A DNA stretch of 64,000 nt from Shewanella sp. Arc9-LZ (lineage in GTDB: Bacteria > Pseudomonadota > Gammaproteobacteria > Enterobacterales > Shewanellaceae): positions 3,100,001-3,164,000 of the forward strand of contig NZ_CP048031.1 of assembly GCF_010092445.1 (NCBI RefSeq), in the 5' to 3' direction. This document shows positions 1 to 9,701 of this stretch, piece after piece. The stretch's first letter is position 1. Every line of letters begins with the position of its first letter. The notes under the pieces were generated by a model that was not told where the DNA came from, did no database searches, and worked only from the letters and a program-made list of their open reading frames with translations. The position numbers were made by a program, and so were the translations under genes.

Positions 1-968
1 AGCAATATCGTTTATTAGCCAACGAAGCGGCTAAGTATCAATTAGATACCTTAACCGAAGTGAGTAACCAAGAAGAATTGATCCGAGCGATTGATCTCCT
101 TGCCCCAATTATTGGTATTAACAATCGTAATTTACGCGACTTAAGTACTAATTTGGCGACAACTGAGTTATTAGCGCCACAGATCCCAGCAGACAGAGTC
201 GTTATTAGCGAATCAGGTATTTATAACCATCAACAAGTTTGCCGCCTAAATCCATTGGTTGACGGTTATCTTGTTGGCAGTTCAATTATGGCGCAAGACG
301 ATATTGATTTAGCGTGCAGACAACTTATTTTTGGAAACAATAAAGTCTGTGGTTTGACTCGAATTGACGATATTGAGGCGGTGGCAACTGCTGGGGCGGT
401 ATTTGGTGGGTTAATTTTTCATCCCAAATCACCTAGAGCCGTAACACCAGCACAAGCAAGTGAATTAGTCGCCCAAATGCAGCAACGTAATATTGGCTTA
501 AATATGGTGGGTGTGTTTGTTAATCACCCCGTTGCAGATATCGCTTCATTGGCCCAAACACTGAATCTTTTTGCAGTGCAATTACACGGCAATGAAACTG
601 AACTTGAAATCACCGAATTAAAAGCGTTATTGAATCAACAGCAGCTAAAAACCGAGATTTGGAAAGCCGTTGCAATTGACAGCAACAGCGGCGAAGTGAG
701 TCAACAACCTGCTGGCGCCGATCGTTATTTATACGACAGCAAATCAGCACAACAATTTGGCGGCACCGGAAAAACATTCAACTGGCAAGCCAATATTAAT
801 GATAAACAAGATGCGATGTTGGCCGGTGGATTAACCCCTGACAACGTTTATCTAGCAAGCCAACAAGGATTTTATGGGGTCGACTTAAATTCAGGAGTAG
901 AATCTACCCCTGGCCATAAAGACCATCAAAAACTGATTGCTGCATTTACTCAATTACGCCGTAATTAA
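1..968 (+). CDS. trpCF: Bifunctional indole-3-glycerol-phosphate synthase / phosphoribosylanthranilate isomerase, 5' partial
   Basis: Two consecutive steps of tryptophan synthesis in the cytosol: PRA isomerisation (TrpF part) and ring closure to indole-3-glycerol phosphate (TrpC part). The frame is open from base 3 through the window edge, so the true start lies upstream; an internal GTG at 60 is not the start. The first ~95 visible residues are the end of a TrpC barrel, with INNRNLRDL and VVISESGI typical of its phosphate-binding strands. The rest is a full TrpF barrel beginning at KVCGLTR, with GLIFHPKSPR and the late phosphate-binding stretch GGLTPDNV. The TrpC-TrpF fusion is the usual enterobacterial and Shewanella arrangement. 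trpB follows after 56 bases, so this is the 3' part of a trp operon. Confidence 0.97.
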   Translation, partial: QYRLLANEAAKYQLDTLTEVSNQEELIRAIDLLAPIIGINNRNLRDLSTNLATTELLAPQIPADRVVISESGIYNHQQVCRLNPLVDGYLVGSSIMAQDDIDLACRQLIFGNNKVCGLTRIDDIEAVATAGAVFGGLIFHPKSPRAVTPAQASELVAQMQQRNIGLNMVGVFVNHPVADIASLAQTLNLFAVQLHGNETELEITELKALLNQQQLKTEIWKAVAIDSNSGEVSQQPAGADRYLYDSKSAQQFGGTGKTFNWQANINDKQDAMLAGGLTPDNVYLASQQGFYGVDLNSGVESTPGHKDHQKLIAAFTQLRRN

Positions 969-1024
969 TTTTCTATTTACGACACCATTTTTAGTTAAAA
1001 ACATGATTACTCAAGGGAATATTT

Positions 1025-2236
1025 ATGACCGAGCTCAAGCTTAACCCTTATTTCGGCGAATACGGTGGGATGTACGTACCGCAGATTTTAGTGCCTGCAT
1101 TAAAACAACTCGAAACGGCCTTTGTTGAAGCACAACAAGATGAAAGCTTTATCGCTGAATTTACCGACCTGCTAAAGAACTATGCTGGCCGCCCAACAGC
1201 GCTAACACTGACTCGTAATTTAAGTCCAAATCCGTTGGTAAAAATTTACCTAAAACGTGAAGACTTACTTCATGGCGGCGCCCATAAAACCAACCAGGTA
1301 TTGGGACAAGCGTTGTTAGCCAGACGCATGGGTAAAAAAGAAATCATCGCTGAAACCGGTGCTGGTCAACACGGCGTAGCCACTGCTCTAGCCTGTGCGC
1401 TTTTAGGCTTAAAATGTAGAGTCTACATGGGCGCTAAAGACATTGAACGTCAATCGCCAAATGTGTTCCGCATGAAATTAATGGGCGCTGAAGTTATACC
1501 GGTTACCTCAGGTTCATCAACCCTAAAAGATGCGTGTAACGAAGCCATGCGCGACTGGTCGGGCAGCTATGATAAAGCGCATTACTTATTAGGCACCGCT
1601 GCTGGACCGCACCCATTTCCGACAATTGTGCGCGAGTTTCAGCGCATTATTGGTGAAGAAACTAAAAAACAAATTCTTGAAAAAGAAGGCCGTTTACCCG
1701 ACGCCGTTATTGCCTGTGTTGGCGGAGGCTCAAATGCTATTGGTATGTTTGCTGACTTTATTGACGAAGCATCGGTTGAGTTGATTGGCGTTGAACCTGC
1801 AGGTAAAGGCCTTGATACGGCAATGCACGGCGCGCCGCTTAAACACGGTAAAACAGGTATATTCTTTGGCATGAAATCACCGTTAATGCAAAACAGTGAC
1901 GGACAAATTGAAGAATCGTATTCAGTTTCTGCCGGACTTGATTTTCCATCGGTAGGCCCACAACATGCACATTTAAACGCTATTGGTCGTGCTCGTTATG
2001 AGTCGGCAACCGATGATGAAGCACTTGAAATGTTCCAAACACTCGCTCGTTGTGAAGGCATTATTCCTGCATTAGAATCAGCCCACGCACTTGCTTACGC
2101 CGTTCGCATGGCAAAGGAAGCCACTAAAGAAACCATTTTAGTGGTTAATTTATCCGGTCGTGGTGACAAAGATATTTTCACAGTGGCAGATATTTTAGAG
2201 GCCAAACAAAAACAACAGGAGAGCGGCAATGAGTAA
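1025..2236 (+). CDS. trpB: Tryptophan synthase beta chain
   Basis: PLP enzyme joining indole to serine to give L-tryptophan, in an alpha2-beta2 complex with TrpA. The 403 residues match the usual length of about 397. The PLP lysine is Lys88 in GGAHKTN, and the phosphate-binding GGGSNAIG loop is present near residue 235. AAGGGAA lies just before the ATG and supports the start. The stop overlaps the start of trpA by 8 bases, which suggests translational coupling of the two subunits. No missing residue was noticed. Confidence 0.98.
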   Translation: MTELKLNPYFGEYGGMYVPQILVPALKQLETAFVEAQQDESFIAEFTDLLKNYAGRPTALTLTRNLSPNPLVKIYLKREDLLHGGAHKTNQVLGQALLARRMGKKEIIAETGAGQHGVATALACALLGLKCRVYMGAKDIERQSPNVFRMKLMGAEVIPVTSGSSTLKDACNEAMRDWSGSYDKAHYLLGTAAGPHPFPTIVREFQRIIGEETKKQILEKEGRLPDAVIACVGGGSNAIGMFADFIDEASVELIGVEPAGKGLDTAMHGAPLKHGKTGIFFGMKSPLMQNSDGQIEESYSVSAGLDFPSVGPQHAHLNAIGRARYESATDDEALEMFQTLARCEGIIPALESAHALAYAVRMAKEATKETILVVNLSGRGDKDIFTVADILEAKQKQQESGNE

Positions 2237-3032
2237 CCGTTATCAAGCAAAATTTGCTGCACTGAAAGCACAACATCAAGGCGCATTTGTTCCCTTTGTG
2301 ACCATTGGCGATCCAAGTCCTGAATTATCGATGAAAATCATTCAAACCTTAGTTGATAATGGCGCTGATGCACTTGAATTAGGTTTTCCTTTTTCAGATC
2401 CATTAGCCGATGGTCCGGTGATACAAGGTGCTAACCTGCGCTCATTAGCGGCAGGTACTAAACAAAGTGATTGCTTTGACATTATCGCTAAAATACGTGC
2501 GCAATATCCTGAGCTGCCTATCGGATTATTGCTATATGCCAACTTAGTATTTGCTAATGGTATCGATTCATTTTATGCCAAAGCACAAGCTGCTGGTGTT
2601 GATTCTGTATTGATTGCCGATGTGCCTGTAGAAGAATCAAAACCCTTTAGTTTGGCTGCAAAAGCACATGGTATCGCGCCTATCTTTATTGCACCGCCTA
2701 ATGCTGATGCTGACACCTTAAAACTGGTTAGTGAACAAGGTGAAGGTTATACCTACCTATTATCTCGTGCCGGCGTAACGGGCACAGAATCCAAAGCGGG
2801 TGAGCCAATTGAGAATATTCTGGCGCAACTGGTCGAATTTAATGCCCCACCGCCACTATTAGGTTTTGGTATTGCTGAACCGGAGCAAGTACGCGCCGCC
2901 ATCAAGGCTGGAGCAGCGGGTGCTATTTCAGGTTCTGCCGTGGTTAAAATCATTGAAGCGCATCAACATGATGAAGTGACATTATTGGCCAAACTCGCCG
3001 AATTTACCGCAGCAATGAAAGCGGCTACATAA
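2229..3032 (+). CDS. trpA: Tryptophan synthase alpha chain
   Basis: Cleaves indole-3-glycerol phosphate to indole, which is channelled to TrpB. Both catalytic acids are visible: Glu50 in [11 protein letters not shown] and Asp61 in LADGP, equivalent to E49 and D60 of the E. coli enzyme. The length of 267 residues is normal. The start lies inside the end of trpB, with AGGAGAGC as ribosome-binding site, and a strong terminator follows 18 bases after the stop. This is the last gene of the operon. Confidence 0.98.
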   Translation: MSNRYQAKFAALKAQHQGAFVPFVTIGDPSPELSMKIIQTLVDNGADALELGFPFSDPLADGPVIQGANLRSLAAGTKQSDCFDIIAKIRAQYPELPIGLLLYANLVFANGIDSFYAKAQAAGVDSVLIADVPVEESKPFSLAAKAHGIAPIFIAPPNADADTLKLVSEQGEGYTYLLSRAGVTGTESKAGEPIENILAQLVEFNAPPPLLGFGIAEPEQVRAAIKAGAAGAISGSAVVKIIEAHQHDEVTLLAKLAEFTAAMKAAT

Positions 3033-3049
3033 CGACCACTTTCCGGTTG

Positions 3050-3080
3050 AAAAAGGAGCGATTTTATTGCTCCTTTTTTT
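3050..3080 (+). terminator. Rho-independent terminator of the trp operon
   Basis: AAAAAGGAGC and GCTCCTTTTTTT form a stem around a 9-base loop, ending in a run of seven T. It lies directly after trpA and closes the operon before the unrelated binding-protein gene. Confidence 0.9.
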
Positions 3081-3123
3081 ATGTCCGTTATACTAGGATA
3101 AATATCAACCAATTCGGTATTAT

Positions 3124-4017
3124 ATGAAAAGTTCGTTAATAGGGATTTTAACGATTGCCATTCTATCTGTTATCTGCAGTTTTAAAACTGTGGCGACGTC
3201 TGAACAACCTAAAATTATTGTCACTTATAATGCTGCAATTCAAGGCACTGATCCAAAACAGGCATATTTTGTGTCGTTACTTGAACTTGCGTTAGAGAAA
3301 AGTCGCGATAAATATGGCGACTTTCAAATGAATGCCGCCATGATCCAAATGCCGCAGGGTCGAGCACTTAAAATGGTGGCTGATAACACGATTATTGATG
3401 TTGTCTGGACCATGACCAGCATTGAACGAGAAGATCAATTACAAGCTATTTATGTGCCATTACTTAAAGGACTAATGGGTTACCGAATTGGGCTAATCCG
3501 TAAAAATGATCAAGCTAAATTTGACAACATAAACGCGATAGAAGACATCAAAAAGACCTTAATTGGCCAAGGCGCTGATTGGCCAGATGTACCTATTTTG
3601 CACAGTAATGGTTTTACCGTCACATCTGGCAGTGATAGTCGTTTAATAGCCATGTTACTGAAAGGTCGCTTTGACTACTATCCCCGCTCAATACACGAAC
3701 CATGGCGAGACTTGGACCGTTATCCAGACCTAGCACTTGAACAAAAAATCTTATTAAAGTATCCCGCGCCCATTTATTTTTTTGTCAGTAAAGACAACAC
3801 ATCCTTAGCTCAGCGCATCGAATACGGCCTCAGAAAAGCTATCGATGACGGTAGCTTCGATGACTTATTCTATAACCACCCAATCACTCAAGGTATGCTC
3901 AGTAAATCCGAATTAGATAACCGCACCGAATTTGTGCTGCATAATCCCTTTTTATCTAAAAAAAGTGCTGATCTACTAAGTGAAACTCAGTTATGGCTCA
4001 CCTTAAAACAACAATGA
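3124..4017 (+). CDS. Orphan periplasmic solute-binding-like protein
   Basis: Exported protein of 297 residues with a clear N-terminal signal peptide (about residues 1-25, hydrophobic core IGILTIAILSVICS). The body resembles the type-2 periplasmic binding fold of family 3 amino-acid-type receptors (SBP_bac_3-like), as judged from the overall pattern. No ABC permease or ATPase lies beside it, so it may work as a stand-alone sensor-type receptor or with a distant transporter. It sits between the trp terminator and yciB. The ligand cannot be told from the sequence. The family call is moderate; export is well supported. Confidence 0.7.
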   Translation: MKSSLIGILTIAILSVICSFKTVATSEQPKIIVTYNAAIQGTDPKQAYFVSLLELALEKSRDKYGDFQMNAAMIQMPQGRALKMVADNTIIDVVWTMTSIEREDQLQAIYVPLLKGLMGYRIGLIRKNDQAKFDNINAIEDIKKTLIGQGADWPDVPILHSNGFTVTSGSDSRLIAMLLKGRFDYYPRSIHEPWRDLDRYPDLALEQKILLKYPAPIYFFVSKDNTSLAQRIEYGLRKAIDDGSFDDLFYNHPITQGMLSKSELDNRTEFVLHNPFLSKKSADLLSETQLWLTLKQQ

Positions 4018-4137
4018 TCACTAAGGTTGCAATTGCACAACTGCTTATGGTTCATAAACACTATCTCATCATGTTACAATCGGCGTATATTGTCGTAGTG
4101 ACAGCTGTTTGTTGTCCTTTTTCTGCAAGAGATTTTT

Positions 4138-4689
4138 ATGAAACAACTGTTAGACTTTTTACCACTGGTCATTTTTTTTGCCGTTTACAAATTCTATGAT
4201 ATCTACGCCGCAACAGGAGTATTGATTGCTGCCACGGCTATTCAACTCGTCATTACGTATCTGATTTATAAACATATTGAAAAAATGCATTTAGCCACCT
4301 TCGCCATGGTGACTGTATTTGGTTCACTCACCCTATTTTTCCACGATGATGCTTTTATCAAATGGAAAGTCAGTATTGTTTATGCCTTGTTTGCTATAGG
4401 GTTAATTGCCTCACAAATCATGGGGAAATCAGCGCTTAAGAGCATGTTAGGCAAAGAAATGAAAGTAGACGATAGAATATGGACTCAAGTCACATGGTAT
4501 TGGGTTGGATTTTTTGTATTATGTAGTTTCGCCAATATTTATATTGCGTTTAATTTACCTTTAGAAACCTGGGTTAACTTCAAAGTATTTGGCTTAACCG
4601 CCCTTACCTTAATTAACACAGTGATAACGGTAGTGTATCTGTATAAAAATATGCAAGATGACAACTCGCAACCTACTGATAACCAATAA
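4138..4689 (+). CDS. yciB: Inner-membrane septation protein A (YciB/IspZ family)
   Basis: Integral membrane protein of 183 residues with about five hydrophobic helices. It begins [14 protein letters not shown] and contains [13 protein letters not shown] and [12 protein letters not shown], all typical of the YciB/IspZ family. In enterobacteria the family is linked to cell-envelope synthesis and septation; its molecular activity is not settled. AAGAGA precedes the ATG. The order trpA...yciB-yciI matches the neighbourhood known from E. coli and Shewanella, apart from the inserted binding-protein gene. Confidence 0.93.
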   Translation: MKQLLDFLPLVIFFAVYKFYDIYAATGVLIAATAIQLVITYLIYKHIEKMHLATFAMVTVFGSLTLFFHDDAFIKWKVSIVYALFAIGLIASQIMGKSALKSMLGKEMKVDDRIWTQVTWYWVGFFVLCSFANIYIAFNLPLETWVNFKVFGLTALTLINTVITVVYLYKNMQDDNSQPTDNQ

Positions 4690-4724
4690 TTGTTTATGTA
4701 AAATCAAATAAAGGAAGCAGCTCT

Positions 4725-5024
4725 ATGTGGTATATGATTTCATCTCAAGATATTGAAAACAGTTTAGAAAAACGTTTATCTGTTCGTGCTGAACATTTAG
4801 CCCGTTTACAAGTTTTAGCCGATGAAGGCCGTTTATTAACCGCTGGACCACATCCTGCTATTGATAATGAAAATCCTGGTGAAGCGGGTTTCACAGGGTC
4901 ATTAGTGGTTGCTGATTTCCCTTCATTAGAAGATGCACAAGCTTGGGCAGATGTGGATCCTTATATTGGTGCTGGCGTGTACAAAAGCGTTATCGTTAAG
5001 CCATTTAAACGAGTGCTTCCTTAA
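4725..5024 (+). CDS. yciI: YciI family protein
   Basis: Small cytosolic protein of 99 residues with the ferredoxin-like alpha-beta fold of the YciI family, related to muconolactone isomerase-type dimers. The conserved His in RAEHLARL and the GPHPA stretch are present. Its biochemical role is not established in the family. AAAGGAAG 8 bases upstream supports the ATG at 4725. The stop overlaps the xthA start in a TAATG junction, so the two are probably translationally coupled. Confidence 0.92.
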   Translation: MWYMISSQDIENSLEKRLSVRAEHLARLQVLADEGRLLTAGPHPAIDNENPGEAGFTGSLVVADFPSLEDAQAWADVDPYIGAGVYKSVIVKPFKRVLP

Positions 5025-5830
5025 TGAAAATAGTTTCTTTTAATATCAATGGTATTCGTGCTCGTTTGCATCAACTGCAAGCTCTCATCGACAGTCATTC
5101 ACCCGATATAATTGGCTTACAAGAAACCAAAGTACATGACGAAGCTTTTCCTGTTGCTGACGTTGAGGCTATGGGGTACAAAGTCCATTATCATGGTGGC
5201 AAAGCACATTACGGTGTCGCTATGCTGTCAAAAGCAGAACCTCTTGAAATCATTAAAGGGTATGAAACCGATGATGAAGACGCGCAACGCCGTCTTATTA
5301 TTGGTCAGTTCACACAAGATAATGGCCGTATATTAACCGTTTTTAATGGTTACTTCCCACAAGGTGAAAGTATCCATCACGAAACGAAATATCCAGCTAA
5401 GCGCAAGTTTTATCAAGACTTAATGCTGCATTTAGATAAACATCACAATCCAAGTGAAGACATCGCGATTATTGGCGACATTAATATTTCGCCAACCGAT
5501 TTAGACATCGGTATTGGTGAGGTTAACGCCAAACGTTGGTTAAAAACCGGTAAATGTAGTTTCCAACCAGAAGAACGTGAATGGTTAGCACGTTTACAGC
5601 AATGGGGCTTTATCGACAGTTTCCGTCAATTACACCCTACTCGCACTGAACGTTATTCATGGTTTGATTATCGTAGTAAAGGTTTTGATGATAACCGTGG
5701 ACTTCGAATTGACGTCATTCTGGTCACAGAGTCAATGTTGCCACGTTTAGTTGAGTCAGATGTAGATTACGAATTACGTGGTATTGATAAACCATCAGAC
5801 CATGCGCCAATTTGGAGCACATTTAGTTAA
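5024..5830 (+). CDS. xthA: Exodeoxyribonuclease III
   Basis: Mg-dependent AP endonuclease and 3'-5' exonuclease of base-excision repair. It begins [15 protein letters not shown] and shows the family's metal and catalytic motifs in order: LQETKVHD, the YFPQGE loop, GDINISPTDLDIG, and the C-terminal RIDVILV and PSDHAPIW, whose Asp-His pair is catalytic. The length of 268 residues is normal. It starts within the stop codon of yciI and is followed by a strong hairpin terminator about 50 bases later. Confidence 0.97.
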   Translation: MKIVSFNINGIRARLHQLQALIDSHSPDIIGLQETKVHDEAFPVADVEAMGYKVHYHGGKAHYGVAMLSKAEPLEIIKGYETDDEDAQRRLIIGQFTQDNGRILTVFNGYFPQGESIHHETKYPAKRKFYQDLMLHLDKHHNPSEDIAIIGDINISPTDLDIGIGEVNAKRWLKTGKCSFQPEEREWLARLQQWGFIDSFRQLHPTRTERYSWFDYRSKGFDDNRGLRIDVILVTESMLPRLVESDVDYELRGIDKPSDHAPIWSTFS

Positions 5831-5880
5831 TCGAAGTGGATGTTAACTGACCCTTAGATTAAACGACATGATGCTTGAAC

Positions 5881-5915
5881 AAAAAACGCTATGCCTAACA
5901 GCATAGCGTTTTTTT
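5881..5915. terminator. Bidirectional rho-independent terminator
   Basis: A perfect 14-base stem (AAAAAACGCTATGC / GCATAGCGTTTTTT) around CTAACA, with T runs on both strands. It serves xthA from the left and the minus-strand operon ending at 6077 from the right. Confidence 0.92.
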
Positions 5916-6076
5916 ATGATTGTTGACTCTGCATTAGCCATTAGCCCATGCTTGTAGTTAACCCATATTAGCCGTTAACTAACCTAAACGTGGAATAATA
6001 AACACCTTTCAAACTGCTCCCTATCTTGCTAACTTTGTCTTGCTAACTTTATTGAATTAACTTGCAGTAGGCTTAA

Positions 6077-7360
6077 CTAAAAAAAGTAACGGCTAGACAC
6101 TTGCCATTGTTGCTCAAGCAGTTCGACCGATTCATTAAGATACGCTCTAGCAGGACGAGTTGAATCAACAGCATTGTATTCAAATTGGATAAACCACGGT
6201 CTATCGAGTTGATATTGATACGCAAGGGTCAATGATTGGCCATCTTCATTATTATTATCTTCAGGAGTAAGATCATTATCGGTAACAGAAAAGTCTTCAA
6301 CTCTTAAACTTAATCTGTGCTTGTCCCAACGTTTACTCAATAACACGTAACCCGATTGAAAATCATTATCGACCACAGGATAACCATCAGTGTTGGTCAT
6401 TAAGGTGGTTCCTTGCATAAATTGACTGATTAAACTGACACCAAAAGGCAAACGCCATTTTGCGCCAACATGACCAAACTGAGTCAACCACACATATTGA
6501 CCTTGCTTAACAATATGCGTATTGGCGTTATTATCATAGTAACCCGCTTGAACACTGCCTTTATTACGCCAAGTCCACTTTGCGAGTACATGCCCACCAA
6601 TGCGGTCGTCAAGTTCAGTAAAAGGGTCTGAGTTAGCGGCTTGGGCCTCTAACATACCCTCCTCTTCCATTGCAGGAATGGCAGTGATAGGAATGGTTTC
6701 TTGCACTAATGTTTGTCTTGAGGTTTGAGTCCAGCCATGCCAGGCCAGCATAGCGCCGGTGGTATCGTTAAACATAAAGGCTTCTGCAGTTAACGAAAAA
6801 TCATGCTCTGATTGCCGATATTTCCCTAATGATTCAACCGTTGTCGACAGGCCAATGTGCCTAACCTCTTCGGCCAGCCAACTATTCATGGTTGAATAGT
6901 TTAAGGTGAAAGGTGATGCCCATGCGGTAGCGACATTTTCTAACGATATTTGCGGATACATCAAGCCAAACTGAACATCAAACCGAATACCTTGCTCACT
7001 CGGAATATCCCGATAACGTAAAATGGCTTCAGTGATACCCAATCCATTATTGATACCATCAACATATCCATTCGCCACAATACGACTCGACCAGGCATCG
7101 CCCCATTGGCTGTGATAACTTAACCCCAGTTGTGATAAGGCTAAGTGCGCGCCATTATCAACGCCAAACTTGCCCAATCCACCATCCAAATATGAATCGA
7201 TGCTATCGGCATAACCAACACGGACATCTATCACGCCACTGAAATCATGCTCAACATCTGCATGACCAATCACGTCATTATCCAATGGTTCGGCATAAAT
7301 ACTGCTACTCACACACAGTAAGCAACACACTATCCTTGTACGTAAGCCGCAAATAATCAA
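6077..7360 (-). CDS. Predicted outer-membrane beta-barrel protein of the cupredoxin/GGDEF-EAL operon
   Basis: 427 residues with an N-terminal signal peptide ending near SSIYAEP, many alternating amphipathic strands, and a C-terminal phenylalanine in SSRYFF, the signature recognised by the BAM machinery. This supports an outer-membrane barrel; no named porin family was recognised. It is the last gene of a tight operon, 5 bases after the GGDEF/EAL gene. The start is uncertain: the codon at 7360 is TTG and sits only about 2 bases after GGAG, closer than usual, and no in-frame ATG is nearby that would keep the signal peptide. The substrate is unknown. Confidence 0.72.
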   Translation of the reverse strand: MIICGLRTRIVCCLLCVSSSIYAEPLDNDVIGHADVEHDFSGVIDVRVGYADSIDSYLDGGLGKFGVDNGAHLALSQLGLSYHSQWGDAWSSRIVANGYVDGINNGLGITEAILRYRDIPSEQGIRFDVQFGLMYPQISLENVATAWASPFTLNYSTMNSWLAEEVRHIGLSTTVESLGKYRQSEHDFSLTAEAFMFNDTTGAMLAWHGWTQTSRQTLVQETIPITAIPAMEEEGMLEAQAANSDPFTELDDRIGGHVLAKWTWRNKGSVQAGYYDNNANTHIVKQGQYVWLTQFGHVGAKWRLPFGVSLISQFMQGTTLMTNTDGYPVVDNDFQSGYVLLSKRWDKHRLSLRVEDFSVTDNDLTPEDNNNEDGQSLTLAYQYQLDRPWFIQFEYNAVDSTRPARAYLNESVELLEQQWQVSSRYFF

Positions 7361-7365
7361 TTCTC

Positions 7366-9699
7366 CTACAGGTAATCAGATTGCCCTAACCAGTCATTAA
7401 ACTGTTGTTCAGGCAATGGTCGCGACAAATAAAAGCCTTGGCCCATTTCGCAGTTTAGATTGGTTAACCATTCTAAAGTAGCCTTGTCTTCAATGCCTTC
7501 GGCAACCACTTTAAGGCCTAAATTATGAGCTAATTGTAACGTCGATTGCACAATGATTTGGTCTGCTTCATTTTCAAGTAACTTTTGCACAAACGACTTA
7601 TCAATTTTAAGTTCATCGACCGGCAGCTGTTTCAATTGTGCCAATGAAGAATAGCCAGTGCCATAGTCATCTATTGATAACGTGAGTCCATTTTGACGCA
7701 ATAACGTGAGCTGTTTTATTGCCAGCTCGGGATCAGATACCACCGCATCTTCAGTTATTTCTAACGTCATCGCGGTAACAGGTACATTATGCTCAGCGAG
7801 GGCATTAATGACCCAGTGGCAAAATTGCTCGTCTTTTAAATTTTCAGCCGAAATATTTACTGCTATACACATATCAATGCCCAGTAATTGCCAACGATGA
7901 TATTGAGCTATCGCTTCGGTAATCACCCAGCGGGTCAATGCATCCATTTGCATGGTTTTTTCAGCGATAGGAATAAACGTATCCGGTGGAATAATGCCTC
8001 TAGCGGGATGATCCCAGCGAACTAACGCTTCAACATGGGTAATTTTTTGTTTGGCTAAGTTTAATTTTGGTTGGTAGTAAAGCACTAACTGATTTTGCTC
8101 AATCGCCACTTTAAGCTCGTTAATGAGTTGAAAACGTTCAATGCTATTTTTATCGATATTGGCATCGTAGATTTGATAATCACGCTTATTTATTTTAGCG
8201 TGCTGCAAAGCCGTGTCAGCTTGTCTTAGCAGGGTAACAATATCTACGTTTGGCTGATAAAAACTGACACCAGCAGTAAACTGCAAATGTAACATTACAT
8301 CTTGATAGTGATAATCTTGGCCAATCTGATCTTGAAGCTTTTTGAGAAGCACATCAAACGATTGATGTTCACAATGCTTAAATGCTAAAACGAACTCATC
8401 ACCCGACAATCGATAAGCTAAGGCATCGGGATTAACCTCACATAAACGTTTAGCCACTTCTTTAATTACTTCATCACCTACAGCGTGACCTAAGGTGACA
8501 TTAATTTCAGTCATACGGCGAATATTAATTAAACACAGCCCCATGGTTGACCCCGATACTAACCAAGGTTCAATCATGCGCTGTAATTCATTACGATTGC
8601 CTAAATTGGTTAATGGGTCATGATAGGCTTGATGAGCAATGGCTTTTTCTCGTTGTAGAATAGCTTGCTGCATCGAGGTAAATTCATTGGCTAATTGCTG
8701 TAGCTCAATACTGGAATCGACACTCACATTAGAATCATAATTACCTTGTGCGATAAAACGTGCCTGGGCAATTAACTGTGTAATAGGTCGAGTGATACTG
8801 CCCGATATCCAAAACGCCAACAGTAAGGACACCGGTAACATCATGACTAACACCGCAACTTGTTGTAACCACTGAGACTCTATTGATGCCAATAAATCAG
8901 AGCGGGATTTATACATATAGGCATGTAAAGACTGACCATCGACTTCACCTAAAGATTGCTTCCAGAGAATATAATCGTGGTTGGTTTTCTCTTCAATGAT
9001 ATAACGCGATAATAATGAGCTTTCATCTTCAGGCAACGACAGACCTGAATGACCAATTTCAGTGACTTTACTTTCAGTTGTTAACATAAAACCGCTGTTT
9101 AAGCCGGTGAGCTTCTGCAACGAATTAGCTAAGGTATCATCAATAAGAAACCCAAAACCCACCCAACCGATAACGCTATTACCGCCACTAGTGAGTGGTG
9201 AAAACTTAATTTGATACAGTTTATTATCTAATAAATAGAATGGACTTAGTGTTTCAAATTCAGAACCTAACTTGTATCGAAACACCTCGTTCTGCTCCGA
9301 GCCCAGAGCAACGGCTTCACGACCTAATTCACCTTGTGAAGCCACCAGCTGGCCAATAACTTTACCTTCAGCAGACACCGCCATTGCTAAAGATGCATTA
9401 ATCCGACTGCGATGATTATTTAACGCCACTAGAAAACTACGATTATCGCCATCAATAAAGATATCTTTTAAACCAAAATCCTTTGCGGCCGTCGCGGCAA
9501 ATGCAGCCAAATAATAATTTCGGTTATCATATTGCGACTCGAAAACTAAACTCGCTACTTCAAGTTGATTGGCCACATACTGTTGCTCTAACCTTTGATT
9601 AGATTGATACGTTAACCAAAAAGACAAACTCAGTACGGCAATGATTAGCAATACAAAAAAAGCAAAAATCCGAGTTTGCAACCGATTAAAAAATAGCAA
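7366..9699 (-). CDS. Membrane sensor with HAMP, GGDEF and EAL domains
   Basis: Cyclic-di-GMP turnover protein of the inner membrane, 777 residues. Order: TM helix (~9-29), periplasmic sensor of about 250 residues, TM helix (~281-301), HAMP, GGDEF domain (~355-515), EAL domain (~525-770). The diguanylate cyclase signature reads SGDEF and no RxxD inhibitory site is visible before it. The EAL domain keeps EALVRW, NISAENL, LEITED, IDDYGTGYSSL and VVAEGIE, so phosphodiesterase activity is the better supported function. Translation starts at TTG, with AAGGA about 9 bases upstream inside the end of the preceding gene and only 2 bases between stop and start, implying tight coupling. Confidence 0.9.
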   Translation of the reverse strand: MLFFNRLQTRIFAFFVLLIIAVLSLSFWLTYQSNQRLEQQYVANQLEVASLVFESQYDNRNYYLAAFAATAAKDFGLKDIFIDGDNRSFLVALNNHRSRINASLAMAVSAEGKVIGQLVASQGELGREAVALGSEQNEVFRYKLGSEFETLSPFYLLDNKLYQIKFSPLTSGGNSVIGWVGFGFLIDDTLANSLQKLTGLNSGFMLTTESKVTEIGHSGLSLPEDESSLLSRYIIEEKTNHDYILWKQSLGEVDGQSLHAYMYKSRSDLLASIESQWLQQVAVLVMMLPVSLLLAFWISGSITRPITQLIAQARFIAQGNYDSNVSVDSSIELQQLANEFTSMQQAILQREKAIAHQAYHDPLTNLGNRNELQRMIEPWLVSGSTMGLCLINIRRMTEINVTLGHAVGDEVIKEVAKRLCEVNPDALAYRLSGDEFVLAFKHCEHQSFDVLLKKLQDQIGQDYHYQDVMLHLQFTAGVSFYQPNVDIVTLLRQADTALQHAKINKRDYQIYDANIDKNSIERFQLINELKVAIEQNQLVLYYQPKLNLAKQKITHVEALVRWDHPARGIIPPDTFIPIAEKTMQMDALTRWVITEAIAQYHRWQLLGIDMCIAVNISAENLKDEQFCHWVINALAEHNVPVTAMTLEITEDAVVSDPELAIKQLTLLRQNGLTLSIDDYGTGYSSLAQLKQLPVDELKIDKSFVQKLLENEADQIIVQSTLQLAHNLGLKVVAEGIEDKATLEWLTNLNCEMGQGFYLSRPLPEQQFNDWLGQSDYL

Positions 9700-9701
9700 T
9701 A

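Noticed and set aside
3993..4199. 68-codon plus-strand ORF between the binding protein and yciB
   Set aside because: Overlaps both neighbours out of frame; yciB has a better start and is clearly recognised.
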